From Dimorphilus gyrociliatus (Eukaryota; Annelida; Polychaeta; Dinophilidae), in NCBI GenBank assembly GCA_904063045.1, contig CAJFCJ010000002.1:2289891-2353890 (forward strand): a stretch of 64,000 bases of DNA. The letters run 5' to 3'. A model generated the notes under the pieces. The model made no database searches. It was not told where the DNA came from and saw nothing but the letters and a program-made list of their open reading frames with translations. The position numbers and the translations under genes are program-made. Shown piece by piece: positions 13,308 to 26,112 of the stretch; position 1 is the first letter of the stretch; the number at the start of each line of letters is the position of its first letter.

Positions 13308-14587
13308 ATGGCCAGCAAATTGGGTGCTCAAAGTCATGTTATTGCATGTGCTCTCTTCGCCTTATCTATTGTATGTTTTCTCAGTCATATAGTATCGTTT
13401 TCCGTTGATTACTGGTACGAATCAGAGCCTGAACTCTCAAGGCCTTTTGTAAGATTGGGCCTACATCGAATCTGTTTTAATAATTTCTACGAATCCCAAG
13501 GGGACGAGGGTAATCAACCACCCTATAATGGATGTCACGAATACATATCAAATATTCTTCGAGACATAGAAAGACAGATAATAACTGGTGAGATAAATTG
13601 TCAATCTAATTTATAATCTACCATCAAGTTACCTTTAATTTTTAACTATATTATAATTGTCAATCTCTCTCCTTTTTAATTCTGTACAGACTGGTTCTCT
13701 AGTGTTCGAACAATGATGATTATCAACGTTCCGCTGCTGGCTTGTGTTATGTTTATTAGTATTCTATTTTTTGTGGTTATAATACTACAAAAATGCAGGA
13801 AAACTTTTTCAAAACAATCCAGATTAATACAAATTTTGTTCTTCTTAATTGGTGTGGCTTTTCTAGCTGCAGGTAAGTTGTTTATTATTAATTTTACAGT
13901 TAAATAAGAAAGTTAAAAGTAAGAGATAAAGTTTCGCACAATAGTTGTTTTTCTTTTCTTCCTTTTTTTGAACATTTTAATTAATTCTAGAAAATTCAAG
14001 ATCTAATCAGTTTTCATTTTCTCCTTCAAATGTAGCGTAAATGCTATTTTTGTTGTTCAGTTGAGATATTTTTGTTCATTTATAGCATGCAATTAAATTT
14101 AAATCTCAGTTCGATTATCACATACCTGTGTGTCCCCGTATACGCACCGATTGTAAAAGAACCAACTTTATAATAGAATAAATGAAAGTTTCTTTTTACC
14201 TAAACGAGCCATTTATACGCTCAAAAGAACCACGTGATTGCTGTAAAATACCTTGATTTGTTCTACTGAAATGGATGCTATTCCTTTGTATTATTTTATT
14301 TTAGTATGCTAAGATATTTCTATTCCTATACAGCCCTGATCTCCCTAATCGCTTTGATGACATTCTACGCCAATTGCCAGAATAGAGAATGGCTACCGAA
14401 CCGACATCAGTACAAAGCAGGACATCGTCTGGGCTACGCCTTTTGGCTACAATGTGCCACTTGCGCTTTACTTTTTATTAGTTTTATTCTGGCCATTATC
14501 GGAGGCGTTTTCAAGTCGATAGCCTTGAGCGAAAAACGAAGCGTTCTTTATTCTGAGGACATGGCTTTAAGTGGCCGAAGCATTTAA
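13308..14587 (+). CDS. Claudin/PMP22-like tetraspan membrane protein
   Basis: Three exons (13308-13587, 13690-13872, 14334-14587) join to 238 codons plus stop. Four hydrophobic segments lie at about 11-32, 103-127, 142-166 and 189-212. A long first extracellular loop contains a GLHRIC stretch and a later cysteine, resembling the W-GL-C-C arrangement of claudin first loops. The fourth segment begins with GYAFWLQ, typical of the family. The third exon must start at 14334: the apparent AG at 14304 would throw the frame off, whereas joining at 14334 rebuilds a continuous third membrane helix. Members act as tight- or septate-junction components, channel regulators or myelin-type proteins. Which of these applies here cannot be told, so I give no symbol. 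Confidence 0.8.
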
Positions 14588-15457
14588 AACCCCCCTATTA
14601 TTCTTTTAATTCAATGTTTATTTTAACTATTTATCTTTTTTTTAAGTGAAAAAAACAGCAAAACAAATAATAAACAAAAAATTATTCTATTTGTTAAATA
14701 TTCTATTTCCTTCCACCTATATTTCTCCTTTTTTTTATTATTTGCTCACTGTTTGTTGCATATTAAATTAGATTAGCTGTTATTTTTATTCTGTATTTTT
14801 TTTATAAAAAAAAAAGAAAAAAAAACAACTCATATCATATTAATTCGATTTTAACACGATGTCGTGACTTTTTTCCTTATATAATTTGTATCATCTTATA
14901 ATCGTAATAAAAAACAATGTAGTCTTTGAAAACAATTTAAAGACATTAATTTGAAACTTTAGTACATGCTTTTCAAACAATGTTGAACAGAGTTTTTTCA
15001 TGTGTACGTTTACAATACTAATATTATGGTACGTTACCGTTGCTTGTCCCTCTTCCCTGAGGGATTGAAAGATTTCGTGTATAATACTATTAAAATTCCA
15101 TACGTCTTTATTCCCAATTACAAAACAAGAACATTTTTTCTAGTTTAAGTAACAATTTCATTGACAGTTCAAAAGAATTGAATATAATTTGAACTAAAAA
15201 CAAATCCTTTAAGATCTCCAATTAAATTATTGCGCTTGGAAAGAAATTAGTAATCTTCTCTGGTATGCCTTTTTCTTTTCTAACTCTTCCTACGCCTTCC
15301 TTTTTCATTGTATTTTTAAACCTAATAGGCATTCCTATTATTTATGAGAAAATAAACTTTACTGCACATAGGCCTGGGACTTGTTAATATCCTGATTTCT
15401 TCTTAATGGGTGCTTAGAGTGAACTATTTATATTGCTACATATATACATATATGTAA

Positions 15458-15488
<31 letters not shown>

Positions 15489-15792
15489 TGTGGTATATAT
15501 GCATCTTTGTAACGCCACTTATTCTACAACAGTCATACAGAAAAGGAAAGAAAGAAAACCGTATAAATAGACTTTTTTTCTTCTTTCATGAAAAAAAATG
15601 AAAGAGTGAGAAGTGATAGTAAGGAGAGAGAAAGATAGAGAGGAGGGGAGGAGGGAAGGGGTGGATGGGAGGTTTTTTCTAAAAAAAGGATATTTGTCTA
15701 TTCAATGTATTTTTTCTTAAAGAAAAGGGTGCAGATGTGAGGTCAGATGTGCTTACAATACACAACAATTTCTTCAACCGTACCGAATCCAA
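14588..15792. other. Convergent intergenic region, low complexity
   Basis: About 1.2 kb between the claudin-like stop and the sulfotransferase stop. It contains A/T runs (several potential AATAAA signals), a TA microsatellite at about 15462-15489 and a strongly purine-biased block at 15598-15675. No gene is seen. Confidence 0.6.
15462..15489. repeat. TA microsatellite
   Basis: An alternating TA run preceded by short ATATAC variants. Confidence 0.85.
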
Positions 15793-18143
15793 TTAGCAAT
15801 GGTATCTACTTTGAAAAGGAGCTTTTTTAATTTTTTTATTTAGTGTTAAATTTCTTGCACGACTATATTTTTCTATATTTTGATGTTGATAGTTTTTATT
15901 AAGCTTCAAGCAATACTCATGATCTATCGTTAAAGGTTTAGACCATTTTGACTGTCCTATTGTGAGAGTTTCTTCTAAAGATCTACCTCTTTTACAATAA
16001 TTAGTTATTTTAAATGAGATATCTTTATAAAATTTAAGTTCTTCAAAGACGTTCTTCTCTTTCGAGACCTTTCTCCAAAAGGTTTTATTAAAGGCGTTAT
16101 AGAGCATGTAATCCGCTTTGCTCCATTCTTTGTGAATTTTCTCATCACTTTCCCGGTTATGGGATATCGATAGTTTCCGCTTGTTTACGTGGTGTTTGAT
16201 GTAGATTAAGTCTAGAAAAGACCATCTCAAATATCTTTTCAGTAAAACCATTGACAAGTTGAAATATTCGACAATAATAACGAAATTCAATTTTTTTTGG
16301 AGGTGAGCAATGTATTTAAGTATTTCTTTATCATTATTTTGTATGTTCTTGGAAGTGTAAAAGCCCAATGGCATACCCAGATCATAGGACATTCCATTTC
16401 TGTACTGAAGTGGAAATAATTTAGACTATTTTTTTTTAAATAGCCTTATAAAGGCCTATGAATGTCGTTTATGATGTCATCTCAGTGGGCTCTAAGAATC
16501 GTAACCACAGGAAGACAGAATAATCGGATCACTAAAATTATAACGGAATGAATAAGCGTTCAATCATGGATAAACAAATGTTAGCGGGACCCCTTGATGG
16601 AATTAGCTTCGTAAATTATAATAATAAAATAATCGCATATTTTGTCCTTTAAATTACCGTGCCCGTATTTGACTTATTTACCTACACCTTTGACTTGAAT
16701 AATTTATTCTAGCTAGGAGGTAGAAATAGGTCGGGGTTCCAAAGAGTTATGGATCGGACGTGTCACTACTTTTATGCGATTCGTGGTGGGTGGTGAACTA
16801 ATTCTTGACCCTTATTGGACTTCGTTCGGAAGGCTGTTTAAGGGAATCGGAGGAGGTTCAAGAGTAATAAAAAAACAGTTTTATTACAAATAAAAAACGT
16901 GTTAAGTTAATGAATAATTTAGCAAGTAATTGAAACAGTAACTTTGTTACTAACCGCTTTGTTATACGATTCGTTAAGCATATGCTTGTTTCTTAGGTCG
17001 TAGGTTAAAATTTTTGTTTGATGTGGGTCATAAAGGGCTAAAGTTTTTAAGGGTCAAGCGAATCGTATGGGTCAATGACTAGTGTGTATTGGGTCAGATG
17101 AGTTAAACTGACCCATTTTTGGCCACATGGTGTTTTTTTGGATAAGATCAATTATTGATAATTAAATTTATACCCACATTAAATCCGTCGTCTAAACATG
17201 CATAGCGATTTCGTCGAACATACGGAATAGGTGACATGAAAAGATTGCTGTAATAGTGTAACTGATTCATATAAACTGATACTGCATTGGACCAATGCAG
17301 ACCAACTGTCTTATAAAATTTTTCGTGGTTAAACATAGATACGAATTGATCAAATGGTTTTCGAATGCTGGCGATATAAACTGTATCATTAGGCATTAGT
17401 GATTCAAGTTCTTCTGAATTATAAACCATATGTTCACTAATTACATTTGACTTCTTTTTCATAGGCCTAACGAATTCTTGTCTAAACAAATGAGGCCATC
17501 CCAGAGTAAATTTTGATGGATAAGGAATTCCACAACTTAAGTTGTGCTCGATGCAAAATCTTCTAAAAATATTGGCTAAAGTGAGACTGGCACACTTATG
17601 AACTCGTATATAGACTACATTAACAATAGGATCGTTTTTATAAGTGTCACTTTTTTGGAGTAGCCTCTTTTCCTTTACAATCTTATCTCTTTTCTTTTGA
17701 GGTCGACTTTTAACTATCCACCTATCAGCCTGTTCTCTTTTTTCTACTTTTTTCTTTAATATGAAATGTTCATATTTAGTATTTCTATTTCGTAAAGCTC
17801 TTCTAAGTTGAAATCTGCCAAAAAATCTGCGGTCATGGAAATTATGCCATCTGCCAACGTAATCAAATTCGGGTCTAAACGGTACAAAAGTGCTTTCCTC
17901 CACGAGATCCATAAGTTGTACGGTAGATTTGACATTTGACAGAGTTGAGACCATCTCTCTATAATTTGTATTATCTTGTAGATTTCCCATAGGGGACACG
18001 GTTGTTTTCCTTCTCACTATCTTTACTTCGAAGTTTATCGACCAATCTTTGAAAAAAGAGAAAGCCGTCTGATAAATAATCTGAGCAAAACAACAGAAAA
18101 CAAAAAGAATAACAATATTAGACAATTTGGCAAGACGAGGCAT
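15793..18143 (-). CDS. Galactose-3-O-sulfotransferase family enzyme
   Basis: Two exons (18143-17178 and 16404-15793) separated by a 773-bp intron join in phase 0 to 525 codons. Enzymes of this family move sulfate from PAPS to galactose of glycolipids or glycoproteins in the Golgi. The protein has a type II layout: a short cytosolic tail, a signal anchor at about 8-26, a basic stem, then the catalytic domain. HKCASLTL at 182-189 fits the 5'-phosphosulfate loop, and the ASIRKPFDQF region (about 258-267) fits the 3'-phosphate site. After the splice, a YRNGMSYDLG-type segment and an EYFNLSMVLLKRYL helix are characteristic of the family's C-terminal half. The basic stem makes it longer than vertebrate members (about 420-490). 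I cannot assign the acceptor substrate. The two open frames look like separate genes until spliced. Confidence 0.88.
17025..17114. promoter_or_regulatory. Cluster of five GGGTCA half-sites
   Basis: Direct copies of GGGTCA start at 17025, 17051, 17069 and 17091, with an inverted copy (TGACCC) at 17109-17114. All lie in the sulfotransferase intron near its donor. GGGTCA is a nuclear-receptor half-site variant. The roughly 18-26 bp spacing is not a classical DR1-DR5 element, so a worn minisatellite is an alternative. Confidence 0.35.
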
Positions 18144-18573
18144 ATTTTAATTATTCACTAGAATTCTCCATGCTTAATAGAGATGCTGCATGCGCATTTA
18201 TACTTTATTTAAAGGTCATCCTAAGCCTACAATACTAGCTAATTATAGTTGAGTCTACGCCATCTAACGGTTTCATAAGTAATAAAGATAAGTTGCATAG
18301 AAATTTGACAAAGAGAATATGCATCTGTTTATGAAAAGGTTATTATAACCCTAGCTGCATTCATACAATCAACATTAACGGGTATTATTCAAAAATAAAT
18401 CGACTTGAATAGCTTTATAAAAAAAATACTACAGCGACCAATAAGAAATTTTGACTGAGGTCCTTAATATTCCGACGAATAAGCGTCGAGCTAACAAATA
18501 ATCGAAAGCCCGGCGCCATTTTACGATCAAATGAACTCAGCTGAACTCAGTTTTGAAGGAAATTAGCCGAAAT
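18144..18573. promoter_or_regulatory. Shared divergent promoter, sulfotransferase / ARHGAP19
   Basis: Only 430 bp separate the two start codons, so both promoters must lie here unless untranslated exons exist elsewhere. It carries an AGATGGCG motif (reverse strand, 18257-18270) and a GC-richer block near the ARHGAP19 start. No clear TATA box is seen. Confidence 0.55.
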
Positions 18574-21500
18574 ATGCCCAAATACCGCAGGTATGTGTAC
18601 TCATTTTATACTTTGCTTACTGATCAATCATAACATAAGCGTTAAAAGTGCGCGATCGTCTTAGTAGCAAGTTTATTCGTGATAATCGCTCTTGTTGTGA
18701 CGGTCGATCGGAACATATGTGAGTTCTCTTTAAAAGTTTAAATAGATCGGAATAACTTTTGGACAGTTGCGTTAGACATCGTAAACATTATCCAGGTATG
18801 GCATAAATATCGTTGAAAACGGTAGTATCGAGTGACTAGTTCAATACTAGTCATTAAACTAACAATGAATCTGTTTGGCGTAGATGCTTATCAATTCAAC
18901 GTGTACACAAAGGCTCATGTTTACAGTAGCAGTGGAAGTTTGTATTAAACTTTCCCAAACTTTTTCTCAATTTGATGGTGAAGAACATACTGTTACACGA
19001 CCCGAATGAACGCGGGAAAGCTTGTCCCTTGAATTAGGTAGAATTTAAAGTAAATTTTAACGCAGCACCTGGCTTCTAGCAGTCGCACCTGTTAGTTGCT
19101 AAGGATTTATTTACGAGCAATTATTACAAAGTAATGATGGAAGAGAAATCCTACGTAATCGCTTAGCTCGTTAATCAATCAAAATCTAATGAAGTTCAAA
19201 AGCGAAGAAAATTCCTCTATTCAATTAGTTAGGTGTCCCGCGAGTACGGTAGACTAGTTAGTCTTTGATCTGTTGCTATTTTCGAATTTGATACGAATTC
19301 CCGCTAAAATCCCTGTTTTATGTCAATTGTTTAAGTCGGTAATGTACCGGGTTGTGTTTTTTTTCATTGAAATTTCTAAACCTTTCCCGCGGGGCGTTTA
19401 ATTTGTCCAGATAGCGATAGGCTCGCGCCGTTACACTTTCACCGAAATTGACTGTAAAAGTAGCACTTAAAGATCTTTGGCATGTTCAATAATTGTTGTA
19501 TTTTATGAATTTTTCTGGTTTGAGATTGTATTTTAACTTGTTTAAACATAGCACGCGTAGTTTTCTAATGAAAACTTTACTTTGCTTGACGCATGCCTAT
19601 AAGTCTCTACGTTATGACAACGTTTCTCAAGGAATACCTCTATTATACGTCAAAATTGAATGTAATTAAACGCGTCGTCTACACCAATAATTATACTCCG
19701 TATCGGTCTCGAGTTTTTCAAACATCTCTTTGTGGAAAGTAGATGATTACATAATCATCAAAATGATAAAGAATCTAAACTGACGAGTTCAAGTTTAACT
19801 CTTTCTTTTTGATCTGTTTTCTCGATCTTGCTCTACTCTCTGCCCCCTAGGTGGTTTTATAACTTATAGGAAGTAAGAGAAACAGGGAAAATGACCTTAG
19901 GCAGTCTTTAATACTTTGGTTTTTTGACACTTTCGCTATAAAATTTTACTGCAAAACTAGCACCTGAATGTGAATATTTGATTTGAAAGAGAAAAATCCG
20001 GCTTTAATTATACGCACGCGCATTTCTCTCTTTGCAACCTTGTTTGCGTGCTAATTATTCAGTCGGTGGCGAAATGAAGAATGTGACCGAGTGAATAGGA
20101 AGTTGTCGAGATAGGTTTGCCACTAGGGGGCGGTTGACGCTTTGCTTAATTGGAGAGCGTCACTGTTGTGCTATACGCTCGTGCGTAAAGGACTAAAACT
20201 TTTTTCTCACCTTCGCTTTTCCAATTTCCTTTATTGTCAATTTTATTTTATTTACACTGTTTCGATTGAACGAAAGTATCTCTAATAAGGACAAAAAGAA
20301 ACTTTTGCAATTCTTTATCCTACAATTTGTTTACTTTTTCCGGATTTTTGTTCTCTTGAGGTTTGTAGATAAATAATGTAAGTAGGAAAAGATAAGGAAA
20401 TGATTATTATTTATGTATAGTTAATGAATAAGAAATATTATTACAACTATTTATTATTCTCATGCTTGATAGTTATCTATTATGGAATAAATAGTAATAA
20501 TTAGGGATTTCTTTTGAATACTTAAGAAATCACGCTGACTAGCTTACAATTGCATTTTGAAATCTGTGCAAGAGGCAGTGACGTAATATTATGTGGTGGA
20601 GCGCAATGCTTCTCCCTTGATTTCTCTTCCATTCAATGATTTGAAGTACTTGCACATCTCTTGACATTTCTTTAAATTACTGTGCGGGTGATTAGCGAAC
20701 TAACGAAATCGGGTTGTCTGTCTCTCACCCACTTTTACTTAAAATATTTTGACAAAAGAAGAGATCTAGTTAGTGGTTATTTCATTGTCAGAATTATACA
20801 AAGGAGAATATGTTAAATTTCAGAAAAGTTGATGATATGGACGGCGAATCGATTCGTGTCGTGAATAGATTAAAGAACACGAATGCCGCCAAATTTGAGA
20901 CCATGTGCAAGATGCATCTATCCTTTTTACTGCATTTGGACGGCGATCAATTACAGGTTTGTTGATAGCTTATTTTCAAATTAAAATCACATATACCGCC
21001 TGTTTACTTTTCCATGATTCGAACATTATTTGTTATTTATTTCCTATCAGGAATTCCTGTCTGAGAAGGAATTGAATAAGGCGAGAGTACATTTCCCTTT
21101 CTATAAGCGAAAACCTACGAAAGAAAAAGGTAAGTGGCTTGTTTTTGGTAATTTTAATGCGTGTCATTCGACTAATGGCTTTTATAGGCCTCTTTTTCGA
21201 GTGTCATTTTCGTATTTGAATAGAGGCGCGAAAATATCTTATTTATGCATGCAGCGAACTATCTTGAAAAGTGAACGGTATTCGCTTCAAATATGCCGGT
21301 AGATTGTCTAGAAAGTGCCGACGTCTATTCTGTTAAGCGACAACGTTTACTCACCAACAGACCGTCCTTTAATTAGTCCTATAAGACGACAGACACGCCC
21401 ATAAAAACTATCTGCTAAGGAATTTCCCAAAATTTCCTTTTCTTTTTTGCCGTCTTTTTTCCCGAACTGGATATCTTTTTTATAAAATCATTAAAGAAGA

Positions 21501-24500
21501 GGGTGGGGAAAAAAGACGCCGCCTCTATTTGCCGAATGTGACGTTTACGCATTGTATTTTCCTGAGCAGGTGTATTTGCGCTTTAAGTGGTATATACCTG
21601 TTTACTTTTTATGTATTTTTTTAAAAGAAAAAAAGGGGGTCTGTTTTAAGAAATACAATGATGTGTTTGGTAGTATTTAGCAAGCTAAAAAATTTTATTA
21701 TAACCTCTCTAATTGGTCTGCTATTACGTAATTTAAACGAGGAAGGATAGACAAAGGACACAAGGAAACCTTTTGTCCCTCTTAGAATATTTTCAAATAA
21801 GACACCAAAGGGGTAAGATGGGACGAATAATCGTTATAACAACTTTAGAAAAACCCTGAGGAACACTTTACTCAGAAAATAAACTTTAAAACTCAAAAAC
21901 CCTTGCAATAGACTATGTTAACGCTTTTGGGAATTAACGCTTCGCCTAATGACTGTCGTGTTTGTCCGCTTCGGGCTATATATTTCAAGTCTTATCTCTT
22001 ATCAAGTCGACGCTGGAGTTTGTAAAAAGAAAAATCGCTTTCGTACATTTGTTTGTTGTTTGTAAAGTCATGCCGAGCGTCGAGGGAAAAGCAGAATTAC
22101 GTAACCTGTCACGGAGCGACGAGTTTGTTCGGCAATATATTTTAAGTCTACCTAATCGAGTGTGAATTTTTGTTACTTTTGTCATGTTTTCATTTTGTCT
22201 GTTTATTCTAGGGGTAATGCCTGTTTCGGATTAACTTTTTAGGACTTTAGGGACTCTCTTCGTTAAAAAAATGCGTGACTAATTTACCCAAGCTGACAGA
22301 TTTCTTTGAATAGGCGTCAACACTTTAGACCCTATGCTTACCCATTTCCTGTCCTCCTGAGTTATGCTTATATATTTATATTATAATGTTTGGATGGTGA
22401 AAATTTATTCATATTTAATTCTCCCGAATGTCCTTTGTTAACTCGTCAACGGTGGCGTTATTCTTATTCGATTTGACATTTGAAATGTGCTCTGAGTTAA
22501 ACGATTTAAACGAACCGGAAACGCTCCGTCTACTAACTAAATTTATCGAAGGAAACCTTTCATTTCATTTTACTAACTAAGTCTTTTGGGGTTTAAATTT
22601 CGATAGATAATCATCTGAAATGACACTGGCAAACGATCTTGCTTAATGAACTAAGTATTGTAAATCATGCCCCGGAGCTATCTCAACAATTGTCCATTGT
22701 TTTCCTATCTAGATTATATCTCATTAACTAATGATAAAGTTTTTAGTACTCGGATTACAATGTCGCAAGATTGTAACAGTTTTAAAAATTTGAGCCAATT
22801 CTCTTAATAACTAATTTCCTTTATCCTAAAATGGACTAAAATTCAAGCTAATTTATACATCTTCCTTTATGGTTTTCAATCTGTTGCTTTTAGGAAGACA
22901 ACACTGCTTTAATTTTATCACATTTTAAAATCTATTTCCTTTCTTTCTTAATTGATAAGATTTGCTCCTTTTCTCCTATAATTATACTTTCACGAATTAT
23001 GAGTCTAGAAGACGGGAAAGGCGTCCGTCAACTATTGTAGTAATTGCGTAACAAAATTGGATTTTTTCGCGCTCGTCACCTATTTAACTAGGTAGGGGAA
23101 GGAAGTTTCGGGCGGCTGTAGGGCGGATGCGAAGGAAACTGTGCCCCTCCCCCGCGAATTCCTGTGTCCCGAGGATCTCCCTCAACCCGCCAAGTTGAGG
23201 TTTAGAATATCATTCTTGAAGACTAGACTGAAGTAATTCTACACTCGTGCGTCGGCATTAAATGATTGCAATTTGCTAGCTTCCTTTGTTTACGAGAGGA
23301 AGCTCAAACAAAGGGGTTAAAAAGACGACCAACGAAGGAATTTAACAACAGTTAAAGAACGCATATTACTGGTCATGGGTTAAATTATACCTCAAACTAT
23401 CTGTGCGTGTGTGACGTCAGCTTGCTAATTAATATTGATTAACCCTATTACGACATTCGAACGACCGTTCGTTCAACACCTGGTCAAGCGTCGACCAAGA
23501 ACGGTTGACAAAGAGAAATTTCGCACGCGGCGTTCGTGACGTTTTCGGGCCGTCGAATATTTTCTTTATGTTATTTATTTATACGATCTCGGAAAAACGA
23601 GTGTGAACGTATTGAAGGTTTATTTACATTAAAGGGGATAATCCAGATTTTAAAATGTGAGAAAAGAAGTGAAAAAGAGGGGAGGAAGGGAAAAAAAACG
23701 AAACAAAGAAACAAGGTGTTCAACTATGTATGACCTGCGTACTTTGATTTGATAAGGGTGATAAGTAGGGCGTGAAAGGTGTTTCATTAACCCCAACCAA
23801 AATATTTCGGGTCAATAGCGCGATCGTTTTTCCAAAGAAAGGGAAAGAAGGTCCTTTGTGATCCACGGAATGTAATCCTATATAAGTCCTTTGCGCCTAC
23901 GAAATATTTTCTCTTCTTCTCGCTCACCCGTTAATATATTAATCCTATACAAGCAAAAAAGCCCATGAGACGGGAGGGGGGCATCGGAGAATTTTTTTTT
24001 CCGGCACCCCTTTTGATGTCGATACTAACTTGTCCGCAAGCTATTTATATATTTTCTGCCTGGCGTTTGATCTATAGAATTTTACGAATTGACCGCGCTC
24101 AATTTTTTTTCTCGACCCCTTTTAAAACACTTTTAAATAACCTAGACTCTTTTTTGTTTGCCAGCTGAAAAATCGGCATCCGACGGTGTTTTTGGGTCGT
24201 GTCTCTCACACCGAACTATCCAAGCAATTTCACCTGTTATAGAATTTTTAAAAGAGGAAAAGAGTAAGTATAACATGTTCATAATGTTTTTAGAAAGAGG
24301 TGAAAGGAGAAACCGTGGTTACTCCCACTGTTCGACATTTTCTATACGACTTTACTCGCAACAGATGTGAAACAGGAAGGGCTATTCCGAAAGAGCGGAC
24401 ATCAGGTCAGACAAAGGCAGCTACGATCAAAAATACACAATTGGGAAGATGTGACCATGGAACTGGAGGACGGCGTCTATTCCCCTCACGACTGTGCGTC

Positions 24501-26112
24501 AGTCTTAAAAGGATTCCTTGGTGAAATGCCGGAGCCTTTGTTGACTGAGGCTCACTATTTAGCCTATTGCCAAATACCAGACTTTGCGAAGCGTTGTACG
24601 AATTTGGACGACAAGAAGAGAGCGGAAGAGAAACAGGTGTCTACACTGCAACTACTCCTTCAATTATTGCCGAAACCCAATTCACAGTTGCTCAACTACG
24701 TCCTTCAACTTCTGCATCTAGTCGCCTCAAACGCCGACAATAAGATGACGGCTGACAATTTAGGAACCATGTTCGCTCCTCATATTCTAGTTCCCCGTAA
24801 ATTACCTCCGTGTGAGCTTCAAGCTGCCGCTGCTAATGGTGGCCGTATAGTGTCATTCATGATTCAAAAAGAGCCGCAACTGTCTCAAATGCCAGAAGCC
24901 CTTGTCAGAGACATTAAGAAATATTGGGAAGAAGTTGAAAGCTCTTTCTGTGATAAAAATACAGGCGAAGATATTGTCAACACTACAAAATCGTTTACAG
25001 ATAGGGCTGCATCGGCTGCCGAGGATGATGGTGGCAGATATCAAGACTATCAGCTATCTTTATTGGCCACCCACATTGCAAATATGCCAGATTGTTCCAG
25101 AAAGCGTAAACTACTAAAAAACGTTTGTAACAATTTATCAAATCTATCAACCCCCATGGCTCATAATTTATTTTTTCAATAGTATAAGAAAATGAACGGC
25201 GTTATCGGAACCCCCCAGAAACAACATAAAAGAACGAGAAGCTTTGGTGATACAATCAAGAAAATAATGCATAGATCCCAATCAAGATCTAGAAAATATA
25301 GCGCCCATCAACAGATTCGCTATTCGTCAAGTTCCTCCTCGTCATCATCTCGATCTCACAATTCCGTACATAGTTCAGATTCTTATACGCCTTTGGGATG
25401 CAGTCCAGTTGTTAAAATTGATGATAACGACGAGGTAAGTTTGTTTTTAACTTAAAAGGAATTAGGCATGTAGAAGGGATAGATATGGCATTAGATACTG
25501 TCGAATCTTGACAGCCTGCCCTGGGGCTGTATAACGTTACAAAGAAAATTCATCTAAACCTGTACATTTTATAAAGTATCCTCTGGTCTTTTCTGCTTAT
25601 TGCCTGACTAGGTTTTATTACTGCTATCAGTGGGGGGCCGACGGAAGGCCAATTGAAAGAATTATACGATACTAATACTTATTGCCTAACTACGGTAGTC
25701 TCCTTTACATTTTAAGCTTGTTACATAAAACTCTCTGGGGTGATTTGTCGTTAATGTCAAAGAGCTAGAAATTTGAACCTCTAAATGATTTAAAATGATC
25801 CTTTAACAGGTGTACACTGAAAGCCCAGTTCGCATTGTCGATTTACAAGAAGGAACGTCGAAGAAACGAAAGCCGGGTAAAGAGAACAATGATCCCAATG
25901 ATGGATTAGATTCATCAGATTCACCATGCGCGTCTCCTATTTCCAAAACTATGAGAAAAGCACCGAAATCCCTGCAGGTATGAGCAAATAAAAGATACCC
26001 TAATCAAATATTTTAAATAAAAAAACCCTATTCAATTCTATTTTACCCCTTCCAGAAACACATAATGACGCCTGGGTGCCGAGTTCCTTTCGCTGTGATG
26101 AATACACCTTGA
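18574..26112 (+). CDS. ARHGAP19: ARHGAP19-like Rho GTPase-activating protein
   Basis: By family knowledge ARHGAP19 stimulates GTP hydrolysis on RhoA and acts in mitosis. Eight exons (18574-18590, 20824-20956, 21051-21129, 24165-24263, 24365-25122, 25183-25434, 25810-25977, 26056-26112) join to 520 codons (human 494). The RhoGAP domain runs from about 80 to 280; EGLFRKSG carries the arginine finger (R118), followed by the GEMPEPLL and DNLGTMFAPHIL signatures. After it come a MPDCSRKRK segment and a TRSFGDTIKK segment that align with the human tail, then MTPGCRVP near the end. The first coding exon is only 17 nt, before a 2.2-kb intron. The fifth intron is 60 bp and contains a stop, so an unspliced reading ends falsely eight codons after TP. 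Order, length and tail motifs make orthology very likely. Confidence 0.94.
19841..19854 (-). promoter_or_regulatory. CTCF-like motif
   Basis: TGCCCCCTAGGTGG is a full match to the reverse complement of the CTCF core CCASYAGRKGGCRS. Confidence 0.5.
20120..20133 (+). promoter_or_regulatory. CTCF-like motif
   Basis: CCACTAGGGGGCGG matches the CTCF core at nearly every position. It lies about 270 bp from an oppositely oriented match, giving a divergent pair. Confidence 0.5.
21130..24164 (+). other. 3-kb third intron of ARHGAP19 with possible regulatory block
   Basis: No nested gene is supportable. The block at about 23.0-23.55 kb is notably GC-richer. It contains a palindromic CRE (TGACGTCA, 23412-23419), a homeobox-type TAATTAATATTGATTAA stretch, and two inverted repeats at about 23463-23510 (CGAACG-AC-CGTTCG and TGGTC...GACCA). 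This is plausible enhancer DNA, unproven. Confidence 0.4.

Larger units (their letters stand above)
18591..20823 (+). other. Long first intron of ARHGAP19
   Basis: It has no exon-like content and is less AT-rich than the surroundings. It carries two of the best CTCF-like matches in the window (19841-19854 and 20120-20133). Its position directly after a 17-nt coding exon suggests regulatory content. Confidence 0.6.

Noticed and set aside
13873-14333. Claudin-like third exon starting at 14305
   Set aside because: That acceptor shifts the frame to an immediate stop. The AG before 14334 keeps phase and completes the third membrane helix.
16405-17177. Possible separate genes for the two sulfotransferase halves
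   Set aside because: The halves carry complementary parts of one family and join in phase through GT-AG sites, so this is a single gene with a 773-bp intron.
25123-25181. C-terminal extension VCNNLSNLSTP...FFQ of the ARHGAP19 frame
   Set aside because: It is a 60-bp intron: splicing 25122 to 25183 stays in phase 0 and restores the family-conserved KNYKKMN...TPQKQ continuation.
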